This document shows, piece after piece, positions 9,573 to 17,641 of a DNA stretch of 64,000 nt. The translations under genes and the position numbers were made by a program. Positions within the stretch are counted from its first letter, which is position 1. Each line of letters begins with the position of its first letter. Source of the stretch: Ferrimonas marina (GTDB lineage: Bacteria; Pseudomonadota; Gammaproteobacteria; Enterobacterales; Shewanellaceae); the NCBI RefSeq assembly GCF_900129905.1, contig NZ_FQXG01000004.1:310001-374000 (forward strand). Direction: 5' to 3'. The notes under the pieces were generated by a model that was not told where the DNA came from, did not search any database, and saw only the letters and a program-made list of their open reading frames with translations.

Positions 9573-10810
9573 AGCCCTACCCCGAAGCGTTCACAGACAT
9601 CCAGGGCGCTGCGCACCCCATCCTCATGAAAGCCGTTGTACCAGTAGGCACCACAGAAATGGGTGCGACCCTGCCCGCAGATCCGGCTGCGCTCCTGCTT
9701 GGCCTGCTCCGCCGCCAGGTCAAACTGCGGATGGGCGTAGTCGTACTCGCCGAGGATCTGATCCTGGGCGATCTCCCTGAACGGATTGAGGGTGACGCAG
9801 TAGGTCTTGTCACTGGCCAGGCCCTGCAGGATGTTCATGTTGTAGCTCACCGCCACCGGCTGTTGGCCATCCCGGCCGCTGTCCATCAGGTAGTTCCAGC
9901 TGGCCCAGGCGCCACGGCGCTTGGGCAGTTGACCGACGTCGGTGTGCAGTACCACCTTGTTGTTGCTGTAGCGGATCGCACCGAGCACGCTGCGCTCCTC
10001 CTCGCTGGCATCCGCCAGCAGGGCCAGGGCCTGATCGCTGTGGCAGGCGAAGATCACCTGGTCAAAGCGGTGTTCCTTTCCTTGGCTGTCGGTCAGCAGC
10101 ACATCCTGCTCCTGCCGCCATACCTGTTTAACCGGGTTGTGCTGCTCCAGGGTAAAGCGCTGCGAGGCCTTCAGTGCCTCAACATAGCGCCAGGAGCCCC
10201 CCTTGACGGTGTACCACTGCGGCCGGTTGGTGATCTCCAGCAAGCCATGGTGGTGGAAGAAGCGCAGGAAGAACCGCAGCGGGAAGGCCCGCATCTCATC
10301 GATGCTGGCTGACCAGATGGCGGCCCCCATCGGCAGCAGGTAGTGGCTCTCGACCCAGCCGGAGAAGCCATTGCGCGACAGAAATTCCCCCAGGGTCCAA
10401 TCCGGGATCCGGTCCTCCCGGGCCAGGCTGGAGGCCAGTTTATTGAACCTGAGGATCTGGCGAACCATATTGAGAAACTGGGGGCGAACCAGGTTCCGTC
10501 GCTGCACAAACAGCGAATCCAGGGTGTGGCCGTTGTATTCAAGATCCCGGTGGGGATCGGTCACCGAGAAGCTCATCTCGGTCGGGCGGCCCTCGATGCC
10601 CAGTTGCGCCAGCAGGCGCTGAAAGTTAGGGTAGGTGCGGTCGTTGTAGACGATGAAGCCGGTGTCCACCGCCTGATCATCTACCGTCACCGTGTGGGTG
10701 TGCCCGCCAAGCCAGGACTCGGCCTCGAACAGGGTGGCCTGGTGGTTCTGACCCAGCAGATAGCCGCACACCAACCCCGAAACGCCGCCGCCGACCACGG
10801 CGATCTTCAT
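9569..10810 (-). CDS. FAD-dependent amine-oxidase-type oxidoreductase of the cfa operon
   Basis: 413-residue flavoprotein with an N-terminal dinucleotide-binding motif (KIAVVGGGVSGLVCGYLLG), TLFEAESWLGGHTHTV, and near the C terminus the THFCGAYWYNGFHEDGV signature of this NAD/FAD family found beside DUF1365 and cfa. The ATG at 10810 overlaps the SDR stop (CAATGA) and is preferred over upstream in-frame codons inside the SDR gene. Family members in the singlet-oxygen regulon include UfaO of Rhodobacter, which acts in furan fatty acid formation from methylated acyl chains; assigning that reaction here is an inference from context. Confidence 0.88.
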   Translation of the reverse strand: MKIAVVGGGVSGLVCGYLLGQNHQATLFEAESWLGGHTHTVTVDDQAVDTGFIVYNDRTYPNFQRLLAQLGIEGRPTEMSFSVTDPHRDLEYNGHTLDSLFVQRRNLVRPQFLNMVRQILRFNKLASSLAREDRIPDWTLGEFLSRNGFSGWVESHYLLPMGAAIWSASIDEMRAFPLRFFLRFFHHHGLLEITNRPQWYTVKGGSWRYVEALKASQRFTLEQHNPVKQVWRQEQDVLLTDSQGKEHRFDQVIFACHSDQALALLADASEEERSVLGAIRYSNNKVVLHTDVGQLPKRRGAWASWNYLMDSGRDGQQPVAVSYNMNILQGLASDKTYCVTLNPFREIAQDQILGEYDYAHPQFDLAAEQAKQERSRICGQGRTHFCGAYWYNGFHEDGVRSALDVCERFGVGL

Positions 10811-11532
10811 TGCTTGCCCATCCATCGACATATCCTTATCTGCATTCCTTGCGGCAACAGGCTCAGCGCCTTCAAACTCCACGCCAGACGGCGCGGAAAA
10901 ACAATATGGCTACGGCCCGCCCCCAGTCCATCCATGATCCGGTCGCAGGCGTCCTCCACCTCCATCAAGGCCGGCATGGCAAACTCGTTGCGATCCGTCA
11001 GTGGGGTGCGGACGAAACCGGGCGAGATGGAGACCACCTTGATGCCACGGTCGGCCAGGTCCACCGCCAGAGTCTGGGCCAGGTAGTACACCGCGGCCTT
11101 GCTGGCACCATAGGCTTGAGCCCGGGTAAAGGGCAGCAACCGCGCCAGGCTGTCCACCAGTGCCAGGGTGCTGCCTGCACTCATGCGCGGCAACAGCGGT
11201 CCCAGGCAGTTGGAGATACCAACAAGGTTGGCCCCCACCACCAGGTCAAACGGCTTTGTCTGCCAGTCCTCTACCGACATGTATTCGCAGGTGCCGGCGT
11301 TGAGAATGACCCGCTCCGGCAAGGCGCACTCGCTCAGCGCCTGTTGGCAGGCGCTGGCGTCCGTCACGTCGAACACCAGTGGCTCGATGGCGCCGCTGCT
11401 GTCGGCGGCAAGCTGCTTGAGCGCTTCGGAGTTGCGTCCGCAGGCCATCACCTGCCAGCCCTGCGCCGCATGCACCACGGCCAGTTGCCGACCGATGCCA
11501 GAGCTGGCACCGGTAATCAAAACCGTCGGCAT
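10807..11532 (-). CDS. Short-chain dehydrogenase/reductase, first gene of the operon
   Basis: 241-residue classical SDR: TGASSGIGRQ cofactor loop near the N terminus, LNAG (in RVILNAGTCEY), and the active-site YGASKAAVYYL, then SPGFVRTPLTD. NAD(P)-dependent redox on an unknown substrate. The ATG at 11532 has GGATAA upstream; the TTG four codons earlier is less likely. It leads a six-gene operon in which neighbouring genes overlap or are 1-9 bp apart. A candidate ECF promoter lies directly upstream. Confidence 0.9.
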   Translation of the reverse strand: MPTVLITGASSGIGRQLAVVHAAQGWQVMACGRNSEALKQLAADSSGAIEPLVFDVTDASACQQALSECALPERVILNAGTCEYMSVEDWQTKPFDLVVGANLVGISNCLGPLLPRMSAGSTLALVDSLARLLPFTRAQAYGASKAAVYYLAQTLAVDLADRGIKVVSISPGFVRTPLTDRNEFAMPALMEVEDACDRIMDGLGAGRSHIVFPRRLAWSLKALSLLPQGMQIRICRWMGKQ

Positions 11533-11550
11533 ATTGTTATCCAAATTAAA

Positions 11551-11580
11551 AGCTTACACGAGAAAACGTGAACGGAATGA
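11551..11580 (-). promoter_or_regulatory. Candidate ECF (RpoE/ChrR-type) promoter for the SDR-cfa operon
   Basis: On the minus strand, TCATTC (11580-11575), an 18-base spacer and TAAGCT (11556-11551). The -10-like element and spacing equal those of the clearer TGATCC-N18-TAAGCT promoter before the sigma gene; the -35 matches 4 of 6. The start codon would lie about 19 bases after the -10, leaving a short leader. Confidence 0.4.
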
Positions 11581-11647
11581 CAAAGGATCAGTGAACCAAA
11601 ATAAAAAGGACCTCGTAACAGTCATCACGTTCTTTTGTCAGGAGTAG

Positions 11648-12235
11648 ATGATGGCACTTTTTCAGGCGTTGCCGCTGTTTCCTCTGCCCAGCCAAGTGTT
11701 CCCAGGCGGCAAGATGCCGCTGCGGATCTTTGAGCCTCGTTACGTGCGGATGGTCAAGGAAAGCTTTGCCAGCAGCGAGGGATTTGCCATCTGTATGCTG
11801 GACGACCAGGGAGATGTGGAGCACAACACCCACATCTTCCCGCTGGCGACCCGGGTCCAGATTGTGGACTTCAATCCGTTGGACGACGGCATGCTGGGGG
11901 TCACGGTCGAGGGGCTGGAACGGTTGCGCATCCACAGCGTGCGCACGGAAGAAGATGGCTTGCGGGTGGGCCGGGCCGAAGGTCTGCCCAATTGGCCGCA
12001 CCAGCTGTTAGCGGAAGAGCAACGCATGTTGGCGCAGCAGCTGGCGCAGATATTTAAGGACTACACCGAGCTGGCCGGGCTCTACCCCGAGCCCCATTAC
12101 GACGACGCCAGCTGGGTCGCCCAGCGCTGGCTGGAACTGGTGCCGCTGACCGGCCGCGATAAGCAGAGGTTGTGGCAACAGGAGGGGCCCGAGCCCACCC
12201 TGAAGTTGATTAACGAGATGCTGACCAAGGAGTGA
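11648..12235 (+). CDS. LON substrate-binding domain protein (stand-alone)
   Basis: 195 residues covering only the N-terminal domain of Lon protease: LPLFPLPSQVFPGGKMPLRIFEPRYVRM is the family's hallmark start. There is no ATPase or protease domain, so it is not Lon itself. Its role is unknown; substrate or peptide binding is presumed. CAGGAG lies just before tandem ATG codons. Such genes often precede the ECF sigma/ChrR pair in related bacteria. Its TGA is part of the -35 element of the sigma-gene promoter. Confidence 0.9.
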   Translation: MMALFQALPLFPLPSQVFPGGKMPLRIFEPRYVRMVKESFASSEGFAICMLDDQGDVEHNTHIFPLATRVQIVDFNPLDDGMLGVTVEGLERLRIHSVRTEEDGLRVGRAEGLPNWPHQLLAEEQRMLAQQLAQIFKDYTELAGLYPEPHYDDASWVAQRWLELVPLTGRDKQRLWQQEGPEPTLKLINEMLTKE

Positions 12236-12262
12236 TCCGGTTATGACAAGGCAACGTAAGCT
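12233..12262 (+). promoter_or_regulatory. Likely autoregulated ECF sigma promoter, TGATCC-N18-TAAGCT
   Basis: TGATCC at 12233-12238 (its TGA is also the LON gene stop), exactly 18 bases, then TAAGCT at 12257-12262. The form resembles promoters read by ChrR-partner sigma factors (TGATCC with a TAAG-type -10). A transcript starting near 12269 places the in-frame ATG at 12297 behind CAGGA. Confidence 0.65.
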
Positions 12263-12296
12263 AGCCTTTGAACGCAATGCGCAGGATACTGAGGTT

Positions 12297-12908
12297 ATGG
12301 CAATCGCAACTGAGAGCTTGGCCAGGATGGCGCCAGACAGTTCCAAACGCACCGACGACCACCAGATGTGGTTGCAAAAGATCAGTGAGGACCGTGACAA
12401 GGTCGCTTACACCCATCTTTTTCGGTACTACGCACCCCGGCTGTTGAGCCACGCACGCAAGTTGTTCAACAACGATGCGATGGCACAAGAGATGGTGCAG
12501 GAAACCATGACCAAGGTGTGGCTCAAAGCTCACCTGTATCATCGCGACAAGGGGCAGGTCTCCACCTGGCTGTTTACCATCGCCCGTAACGTCCGTTTCG
12601 ATATGCTCCGCCGCCAGCAGTCTCGCCCTGAGCAGCTGTGCGCCGACGAGGTTTATCTGGACTACGAGGCGGACTTTGATGCCGACAGCGATAACGCTCA
12701 CCTGGACACGCCGGTGTTACGCCAGCAGCTGCAGCACTTTTGTGACAAGCTGCCCGCCAACCAGCACCAGGTCGTTCACCTTATCTATTTTGAAGATCGG
12801 TCGCAGCAAGAAGTGGCAGACGCCCTAGGGATCCCCCTGGGCACGGTTAAGTCACGCCTGCGTCTCGCACTGGCCAAGATCCGGGAGTTAATCGATGAGC
12901 AACGTTAA
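12297..12908 (+). CDS. rpoE: ECF RNA polymerase sigma factor, ChrR partner (group ECF11-like)
   Basis: 203-residue sigma-70 family factor. Region 2 is visible around AQEMVQETMTKVWLKAHLY with STWLFTIARNVRFDMLRR; region 4 contains the helix-turn-helix QQEVADALGIPLGTVKSRLR. The ATG at 12297 is chosen because an earlier in-frame ATG (12243) lies inside the predicted promoter; CAGGA sits 10 nt upstream of 12297. It overlaps chrR by 14 bp, the usual sigma/anti-sigma coupling. By family it directs the response to singlet oxygen when released from ChrR. Likely targets here are its own operon and the divergent cfa operon. Confidence 0.92.
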   Translation: MAIATESLARMAPDSSKRTDDHQMWLQKISEDRDKVAYTHLFRYYAPRLLSHARKLFNNDAMAQEMVQETMTKVWLKAHLYHRDKGQVSTWLFTIARNVRFDMLRRQQSRPEQLCADEVYLDYEADFDADSDNAHLDTPVLRQQLQHFCDKLPANQHQVVHLIYFEDRSQQEVADALGIPLGTVKSRLRLALAKIRELIDEQR

Positions 12909-13566
12909 TCATCATCCAGACATCAGCAGCCTCAAGGCCTACGCCGCCGGGGAGATGGCCGGTGGACCCGCGATGTTGCTCGCAGCCCATCTGGAATACT
13001 GCGAACACTGCCGCAACCAGATGCGCCAACTTGAGCAGTCGCTGTCTCAGACCATGGAGGAGCCCTGTGAGGAGCCCGATCTGCTTGAGCAGATGCTGAG
13101 CCAGTCGCTGGCACAGCTGCCGGTGGTCGACTCGTTGCCGGAGCCGGAGCCGTTGCCCCACAACGAGATCCAGTTGGAGGACAAGCGCTTCGTGCTGCCC
13201 CAGGTAATCGCACGCCAGGTCGCCAAGCTGGGTGGTTGGAATCGCATGCCCGGGCAGCTGCACCAGGCGCGACTGAACATTGATGGCAGCCATCTGCATT
13301 TCATCCACATTGGTAAGGCTTCGCAGGTGCCACCTCACACCCACAAGGGCCGGGAATTTACCCTGGTACTGCACGGTGGTTTTAGCGACGATGCGGGCGA
13401 TTATGGCGTGGGCGATTTCATCTGCCTGGATGAGAGCCACAGCCATCAACCCCGCACCGATGAACACGAGGATTGCCTGGTGATAACCGCGCTGGAGGGG
13501 CCGTTGCAGTTCACCTCCGGCCTCAGTCGTATGCTCAATCCGCTGTCTCAGCTGTTCTTTCGCTGA
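12895..13566 (+). CDS. chrR: ChrR-type zinc-binding anti-sigma factor
   Basis: 223 residues in two domains. The N-terminal zinc anti-sigma domain has candidate ligands H6, H32, C36 and C39 (HLEYCEHC), nearly the same spacing as Rhodobacter ChrR. The C-terminal cupin domain (about 110-215) carries a metal-site pattern HTHKGREFTLVLHG and a later ESHSHQP. In the known system ChrR holds the sigma factor until singlet oxygen triggers its loss. The overlap with the sigma gene supports stoichiometric synthesis. A terminator follows. Confidence 0.92.
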   Translation: MSNVNHHPDISSLKAYAAGEMAGGPAMLLAAHLEYCEHCRNQMRQLEQSLSQTMEEPCEEPDLLEQMLSQSLAQLPVVDSLPEPEPLPHNEIQLEDKRFVLPQVIARQVAKLGGWNRMPGQLHQARLNIDGSHLHFIHIGKASQVPPHTHKGREFTLVLHGGFSDDAGDYGVGDFICLDESHSHQPRTDEHEDCLVITALEGPLQFTSGLSRMLNPLSQLFFR

Positions 13567-13589
13567 TACCTCAGTGTCCTGAGCCCACA

Positions 13590-13620
13590 AAAAAGCCGCG
13601 ACTGACGTCGCGGCTTTTTG
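13590..13620 (+). terminator. Bidirectional terminator after chrR
   Basis: Stem AGCCGCGAC / GTCGCGGCT with TGAC loop (13594-13615), flanked by A on the left and five T on the right. It can serve chrR and the convergent DsbA-like gene. Confidence 0.9.
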
Positions 13621-13632
13621 CTGCTTGGGCCC

Positions 13633-14352
13633 TTACTTGGCGGAGAGGTAGCCCATCAGGTTAACCAACTGCTCCAGGGTTTCGACCTCGCGCATGTTGA
13701 TCAGGTAGCGGTTGTTGACCACAAAGGAGGGCACGCTCTGTACCTGGTACTGCACCTGCTCCTTCTGCCAATCCACTACGGCCTGGTTAACCACATCGCT
13801 GCTGGCTGCGGCATCAAAGGCGGTACCGTCGACACCGGCGTCAACGAAGATGGCACGCAGGTCTGCCAGGTTCTCAACCTGGGGGTCGTCGTGGTTATGG
13901 GCACTGTGATCGTGGTGCTTGCCACCGAGGATCTCAAACAGGGTCTCTTTCAGCTGCTTTTGCTGCTCACCGCTGGTGGTCTGCTGCAGGATAGCGTAGC
14001 CACGCAGTACGTCTTCACCGGTCTGGTTGCCGGCAAAGTTCACGTGCTTCTGCTCGAAGCCGATGGACTGGGATTCCAGCATCGGTACGATCATCGGCAG
14101 GAAGCGGGATTCCATGTTGTAGCAGGCGCCACAGTAGAGGGAGAAGTACTCGGTCACCAGCGGGCCTTCGCTTTGGCCTTGCGGGTCCACCACGCTGTAG
14201 TGCTGCCCCTCAACAAAAGCCGATGCGGCGCTGGCGGTGGCGCTGGCCGGTTGGGTCGGAGCCTGGGATTCTGCCGGCGCCTGAGGCTGCTCGGAGCAAC
14301 CCGCCATCATGGCGGCGGCCAAAAGGGAAACAATAGCTAGTGGCTTTTTCAC
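13633..14352 (-). CDS. DsbA-like thiol:disulfide oxidoreductase lipoprotein
   Basis: 239 residues from a GTG start at 14352 with GAGGT six bases upstream; a longer reading frame lacks support. A lipobox (AAAMMAGC) suggests anchoring in the envelope. After an Ala/Pro/Gln-rich linker comes a thioredoxin fold with the active site FSLYCGACYNME (CGAC, not the CPHC of classical DsbA) and the cis-Pro region QSVPSFVVNNRYL. A His-rich insert (GGKHHDHSAHNHDD) lies in the helical domain and might bind metal. Probably a periplasmic disulfide oxidase or a specialised paralog. Confidence 0.88.
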   Translation of the reverse strand: MKKPLAIVSLLAAAMMAGCSEQPQAPAESQAPTQPASATASAASAFVEGQHYSVVDPQGQSEGPLVTEYFSLYCGACYNMESRFLPMIVPMLESQSIGFEQKHVNFAGNQTGEDVLRGYAILQQTTSGEQQKQLKETLFEILGGKHHDHSAHNHDDPQVENLADLRAIFVDAGVDGTAFDAAASSDVVNQAVVDWQKEQVQYQVQSVPSFVVNNRYLINMREVETLEQLVNLMGYLSAK

Positions 14353-14577
14353 ATCTACCTCGATAGGAATGGGTTCGGACTCGTTGTCCTTGTCGCTAAG
14401 AGTAACCCTTGGAGCCACGCCAAGGTCAACCGGAATTGCTCTCGCCAACGAGAAAGTGTGATAGCAGCAAAAAACCGGCTATCTGACCCGAGCTGTGGGG
14501 AACTTTTTCCAACCATTCTGGCTGCTTCCGGGTTTTAGGATATAGTGTGGCGAAGACCCAGATTAAGGAGACCCCCT

Positions 14578-14946
14578 TTGTTGCGCACCTTGCCCCTGCT
14601 TGGCCTGATCCTGCTCACCGGATGCAGCAGTGCCGGCCCCAAACCGCTACCGGAAGACAACCATGCGTTCTCTTTTGATACCGGCCAAGATGGCGAGACC
14701 GAGTTCGTCTTTACCTACTTTGGCGAGGAAGCCGCGCCGGATCCCCGGTTGCGACGCCTGCAACAACGTCCCACCAGCGACAGCGGGCCGGTGCCCGGCT
14801 CCGGCGCCTACGTCGACGAGCACCAGCTGTTTCTGCTGCTGGAGCGGGAGCTGGACGCCAATGAACTGTGCCTGGATGGCTACCGCATCATCAAGCGCCG
14901 ACCCACCCGCCACGGCATCACCATGCAGGGCCGCTGCGCCGGATAG
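14578..14946 (+). CDS. Small hypothetical lipoprotein
   Basis: About 122 residues starting at tandem TTG codons (14578/14581) behind AAGGAG. The signal segment LLRTLPLLGLILLTGCSS ends in a lipobox. The mature part is short, acidic then basic, with a YVDEHQLFLLLERELD segment; no family is recognised. It converges with the MFS gene 15 bp downstream. The TTG start is chosen from the ribosome site; the upstream GTG at 14545 would put an Arg-rich tail before the signal. Confidence 0.65.
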   Translation: MLRTLPLLGLILLTGCSSAGPKPLPEDNHAFSFDTGQDGETEFVFTYFGEEAAPDPRLRRLQQRPTSDSGPVPGSGAYVDEHQLFLLLERELDANELCLDGYRIIKRRPTRHGITMQGRCAG

Positions 14947-14961
14947 CACCCTGCCTCTGTA

Positions 14962-16152
14962 TCAAGACTGCATTGCCGCCTGAACCTGCTGGTAGGCCTG
15001 GCCACGCCGACGGGCCAACAGCCACCAGGCCAGCGGCAACAGGGTCAGCAGCGCCAATCGCAGCGGTGCGCTCAGCGGCAACAGGCTGACCAGTCCCAGC
15101 GCCAGGGCCGCGCCGCTCATCTGCAGGCACACCAGCAAAGCAGACGCGGTACCGGCACGCTCACCAAAGGGTACCAACGCAGCCCCGCCGCTGATCGCCA
15201 GCAGGAAGCAGAAGCCCACCGAGGCCAGGAACACCGGGCCCATAAAGGCCAGCGGATGCAACCAGTGCTGTAGCCCTACCAGACCCAGACAGGCCAGCAC
15301 ACACAGACCCACCCCGATCTGCAGCCCGCGGCGCTTGCCCACCCGAGCGATGATGCTTGGGGCCATAAAGGCACCGGCGATGTTGATGGCTGCATTCAGG
15401 CCAAACCACTGGGCGAACGCCATCGGCGTTTGCTCCATCTCTACCATCAATACCGCGGGCGCGTAAGAGACGTACGCCAGGATCACCGCCATCGCCAGCA
15501 GGTTCATCACGCCGTAGAACAGGAACACCGGGTGGCTGAGCACCGGCTGGAAGCGGGCAAAGCTCAACAGCGGGCCTTGGGTGTCGGTGTGGGCCGGTCG
15601 GGTCTCCGGCAAACGCCAGGCGATCACCGCCATGGCCAGAGCGCCGTAACCCGCCATAAAGTAGAAGTTGGCTCGCCAACCCCACCACTCGGTCAGCAGG
15701 CCACCGAGCAGCGGTGCCAGCGCCGGCACAATGCAGATCACCCCGTTGAGGTAGCTGTACAGCGCGGTAAGGCGATCCTTAGGGTAGCTGTCCCGCACCC
15801 CGGAAAAAGCCGCCACCGAGATGCCACAGGTGCCCAGCCCCTGCAGCAGACGGGAGGCCCACAGCCATTCGATGCTGTTGGCCCAGGCCCCCAGCAAGGC
15901 GGCCAGGACATAGATAGCCATGCCAGCCAGGGCCACGGGACGGCGGCCGTAGCGATCCGCCAGCGGCCCGGCCAGCAGCTGGCCCACTCCCATGCTCACC
16001 ACAAACAGGCCCACCAGCGCCTGCACCGAGGCCATATCGGCACGCAGTGCCTCCGCCATCGCTGGGATCGCCGGCAGGAAGATGTCGATGGCCAGGGGGC
16101 TGAATACCACCATCAGCATAAACAGGGTAAAGGGGGCTTTTTGTGCGGTCAT
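14962..16152 (-). CDS. Bcr/CflA-family multidrug efflux MFS transporter
   Basis: 396-residue, 12-helix inner-membrane exporter. The Bcr/CflA start is clear: FSPLAIDIFLPAIPAMAEAL; MFS motif A appears as GPLADRYGRRPVAL; SRLLQGLGTCG and PALAPLLGGLL follow. Members export bicyclomycin, chloramphenicol or other compounds by proton antiport; substrate here unknown. Transcribed divergently from a LysR gene with an inverted-repeat operator between them, so local control is likely. Confidence 0.92.
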   Translation of the reverse strand: MTAQKAPFTLFMLMVVFSPLAIDIFLPAIPAMAEALRADMASVQALVGLFVVSMGVGQLLAGPLADRYGRRPVALAGMAIYVLAALLGAWANSIEWLWASRLLQGLGTCGISVAAFSGVRDSYPKDRLTALYSYLNGVICIVPALAPLLGGLLTEWWGWRANFYFMAGYGALAMAVIAWRLPETRPAHTDTQGPLLSFARFQPVLSHPVFLFYGVMNLLAMAVILAYVSYAPAVLMVEMEQTPMAFAQWFGLNAAINIAGAFMAPSIIARVGKRRGLQIGVGLCVLACLGLVGLQHWLHPLAFMGPVFLASVGFCFLLAISGGAALVPFGERAGTASALLVCLQMSGAALALGLVSLLPLSAPLRLALLTLLPLAWWLLARRRGQAYQQVQAAMQS

Positions 16153-16234
16153 GAAGCGGCTCGTCTGGGAAAAACTGGGCGCAATTCTAGTGACCAGCGG
16201 ATATGATTAAAAATGAATTATATGAAACAAAGAT

Positions 16235-16249
16235 ATTCCACATTGGAAT
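16235..16249. promoter_or_regulatory. LysR-type operator between the exporter and its LysR gene
   Basis: Perfect inverted repeat ATTCC-ACATT-GGAAT, a T-N11-A-type LysR box, nested inside an outer ATGAAA...TTTCAT pair. It is 45 bp before the LysR start and 83 bp before the exporter start. Confidence 0.6.
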
Positions 16250-16293
16250 GCCTTTTCATTGAGGGTGCTGGAGGGCGTTGAGAGGGCGCAGTC

Positions 16294-17238
16294 ATGGACA
16301 AACTCGATCTGAACCTGCTTAAGCTGATGCTGGTGCTGCTGGAGGAGCGCAGCGTCACCGGTGCGGCGCAGCGTCTGCACCTGAGCCAGTCGGCGGTCAG
16401 CAAACAGCTGGCCCGATTGCGTCAGCAACTGGCGCCTCGGCTGGGGGATCCGCTGTTCGTGCGTCAGGGCCAGGGGCTGGCGCCCACCCCGCGGGCTCTG
16501 GCGCTGGAGCCCCAACTGCGCCAGTGGCTGCAGCAATCCGATGCCCTGCTGCAGCCAGACTCCTTTGAGCCCACAGAGGACCAGGCCCAGTTTCGCCTGG
16601 CCCTGGCGGAGACCGCCTTCCACACCGTGGTGCCGATGCTGCCCCACCTGGCCCAGGCCGCTCCAGGCCTGAAGCTGGACATGGTGCCGCAGCCGCGGGA
16701 CCAGTTTGAACAGCTGCAGCGCGGTCAGCTGGACCTGCTGATCCTACCGCGGGACACCGACGCCCGGGTGCGCGCCCCCTGGCATGTCGATCACCTGCCT
16801 GCGGAGCTATCGAACCAGGAGCTGTACCAAAGCAGCCACGTCTGCCTGATGCGCCAGCACCACCCGGCCCTCAGCCAGCCCTGGGATCTGGACGCCCTGC
16901 TGGCCCTGCCCCAGATCCATATCTGGGTGGAAGGCTCGGAGTTCTGGTTGATGGACACGGTACTGGACAGCATGGGTCATCGTCGCACCCCGGGGGCCAA
17001 GGTACCGGATTTCCATAGCGCCGCCGCCATGGCGCAGCACTCCGACATGATGTTCGTCTGTGACGCCACCTTCGGTGCCCAGCTGTGTCAGCGCTTTGCC
17101 CTGGCCACCCTGCCTCTGCCCTTTGCCCTGGGCCGCATCAGCTACCGCATGCTCTGGCCCAAGCCGCTGGATGCCGACCCGGCGCACCAATGGCTGCGCA
17201 CCTTTTTGCGCCAGCAGTGCCAGCCACTACGGCCATAA
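16294..17238 (+). CDS. LysR-family transcriptional regulator
   Basis: 314 residues. N-terminal winged helix-turn-helix with LNLLKLMLVLLEERSVTGAAQRLHLSQSAVSKQLARLR, followed by a periplasmic-binding-protein-like effector domain (about 90-300). The resemblance is to the NodD/LeuO-like subgroup (start MDKLDLNLLK). It is divergent from the Bcr-type exporter and has a dyad in the shared region, so it probably controls that exporter and itself. Effector unknown. Confidence 0.92.
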   Translation: MDKLDLNLLKLMLVLLEERSVTGAAQRLHLSQSAVSKQLARLRQQLAPRLGDPLFVRQGQGLAPTPRALALEPQLRQWLQQSDALLQPDSFEPTEDQAQFRLALAETAFHTVVPMLPHLAQAAPGLKLDMVPQPRDQFEQLQRGQLDLLILPRDTDARVRAPWHVDHLPAELSNQELYQSSHVCLMRQHHPALSQPWDLDALLALPQIHIWVEGSEFWLMDTVLDSMGHRRTPGAKVPDFHSAAAMAQHSDMMFVCDATFGAQLCQRFALATLPLPFALGRISYRMLWPKPLDADPAHQWLRTFLRQQCQPLRP

Positions 17239-17308
17239 AAGGGCTCTGCCCGAATTATCTTTTTCCTCTAATAACCTTCTGATTTAAATCATTAATAGTT
17301 GTTAATGC

Positions 17309-17530
17309 CTTTGCCGGGTTGCCGGCAGCAATCAAAGGGGCGTTCCGCCCCCTTGGAACCCCCGTTTGCCTCCAATCGTCGCTAACCCTCTCTTTCGTAA
17401 CCAACGTCTGCGGCTCTGGCTTGAGTCGACATCCCAGTCTCCGCAAGCCACTCAGGCCATCCTGGCCTTCAGCCTGGTCTTTGGCCACTTCGTTCGGGCG
17501 ACTCCAAGTCGGCGAAGAGCTGGTGGTTCA
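17309..17530 (+). repeat. Copy A of a dispersed 3'-flanking repeat
   Basis: About 64 bases (17309-17372) match the reverse complement of 61080-61143 almost base for base, and weaker similarity (a GAGTCGACATCC...GTCTCCGC block, then GGCCATCC and GTCGGCGAA) runs on for about 150 bases more. The core can fold into two hairpins: GGTTGC-CGGCA-GCAA(T/C)C and a G-run/C-run stem. It lies 3' of the LysR gene in the same orientation. It fills most of the 400-bp gap 17239-17641; no gene is seen there. Confidence 0.75.
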
Positions 17531-17587
17531 CACAGTTCTGATTGTTTAGGCGAGCAAGGTCAGTTCACCCCTAGGTAGGAAAGAGCA

Positions 17588-17618
17588 TAAAAAATACCGC
17601 CCTTGGGCGGTATTTTTG
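17588..17618. terminator. Bidirectional terminator
   Basis: AAAAATACCGCCC then GGGCGGTATTTTT around a TT centre, with A and T runs on either side. It lies between the LysR/repeat region and the end of the convergent surface-antigen gene. Confidence 0.88.
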
Positions 17619-17641
17619 TTAGAGACAGAGGCCTGGGGAGA

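Noticed and set aside
11585-11590. TGATCC on the minus strand upstream of the SDR gene as a -35
   Set aside because: Perfect hexamer, but 28 bases from TAAGCT, too far for a promoter; the TCATTC at 18 bases was preferred.
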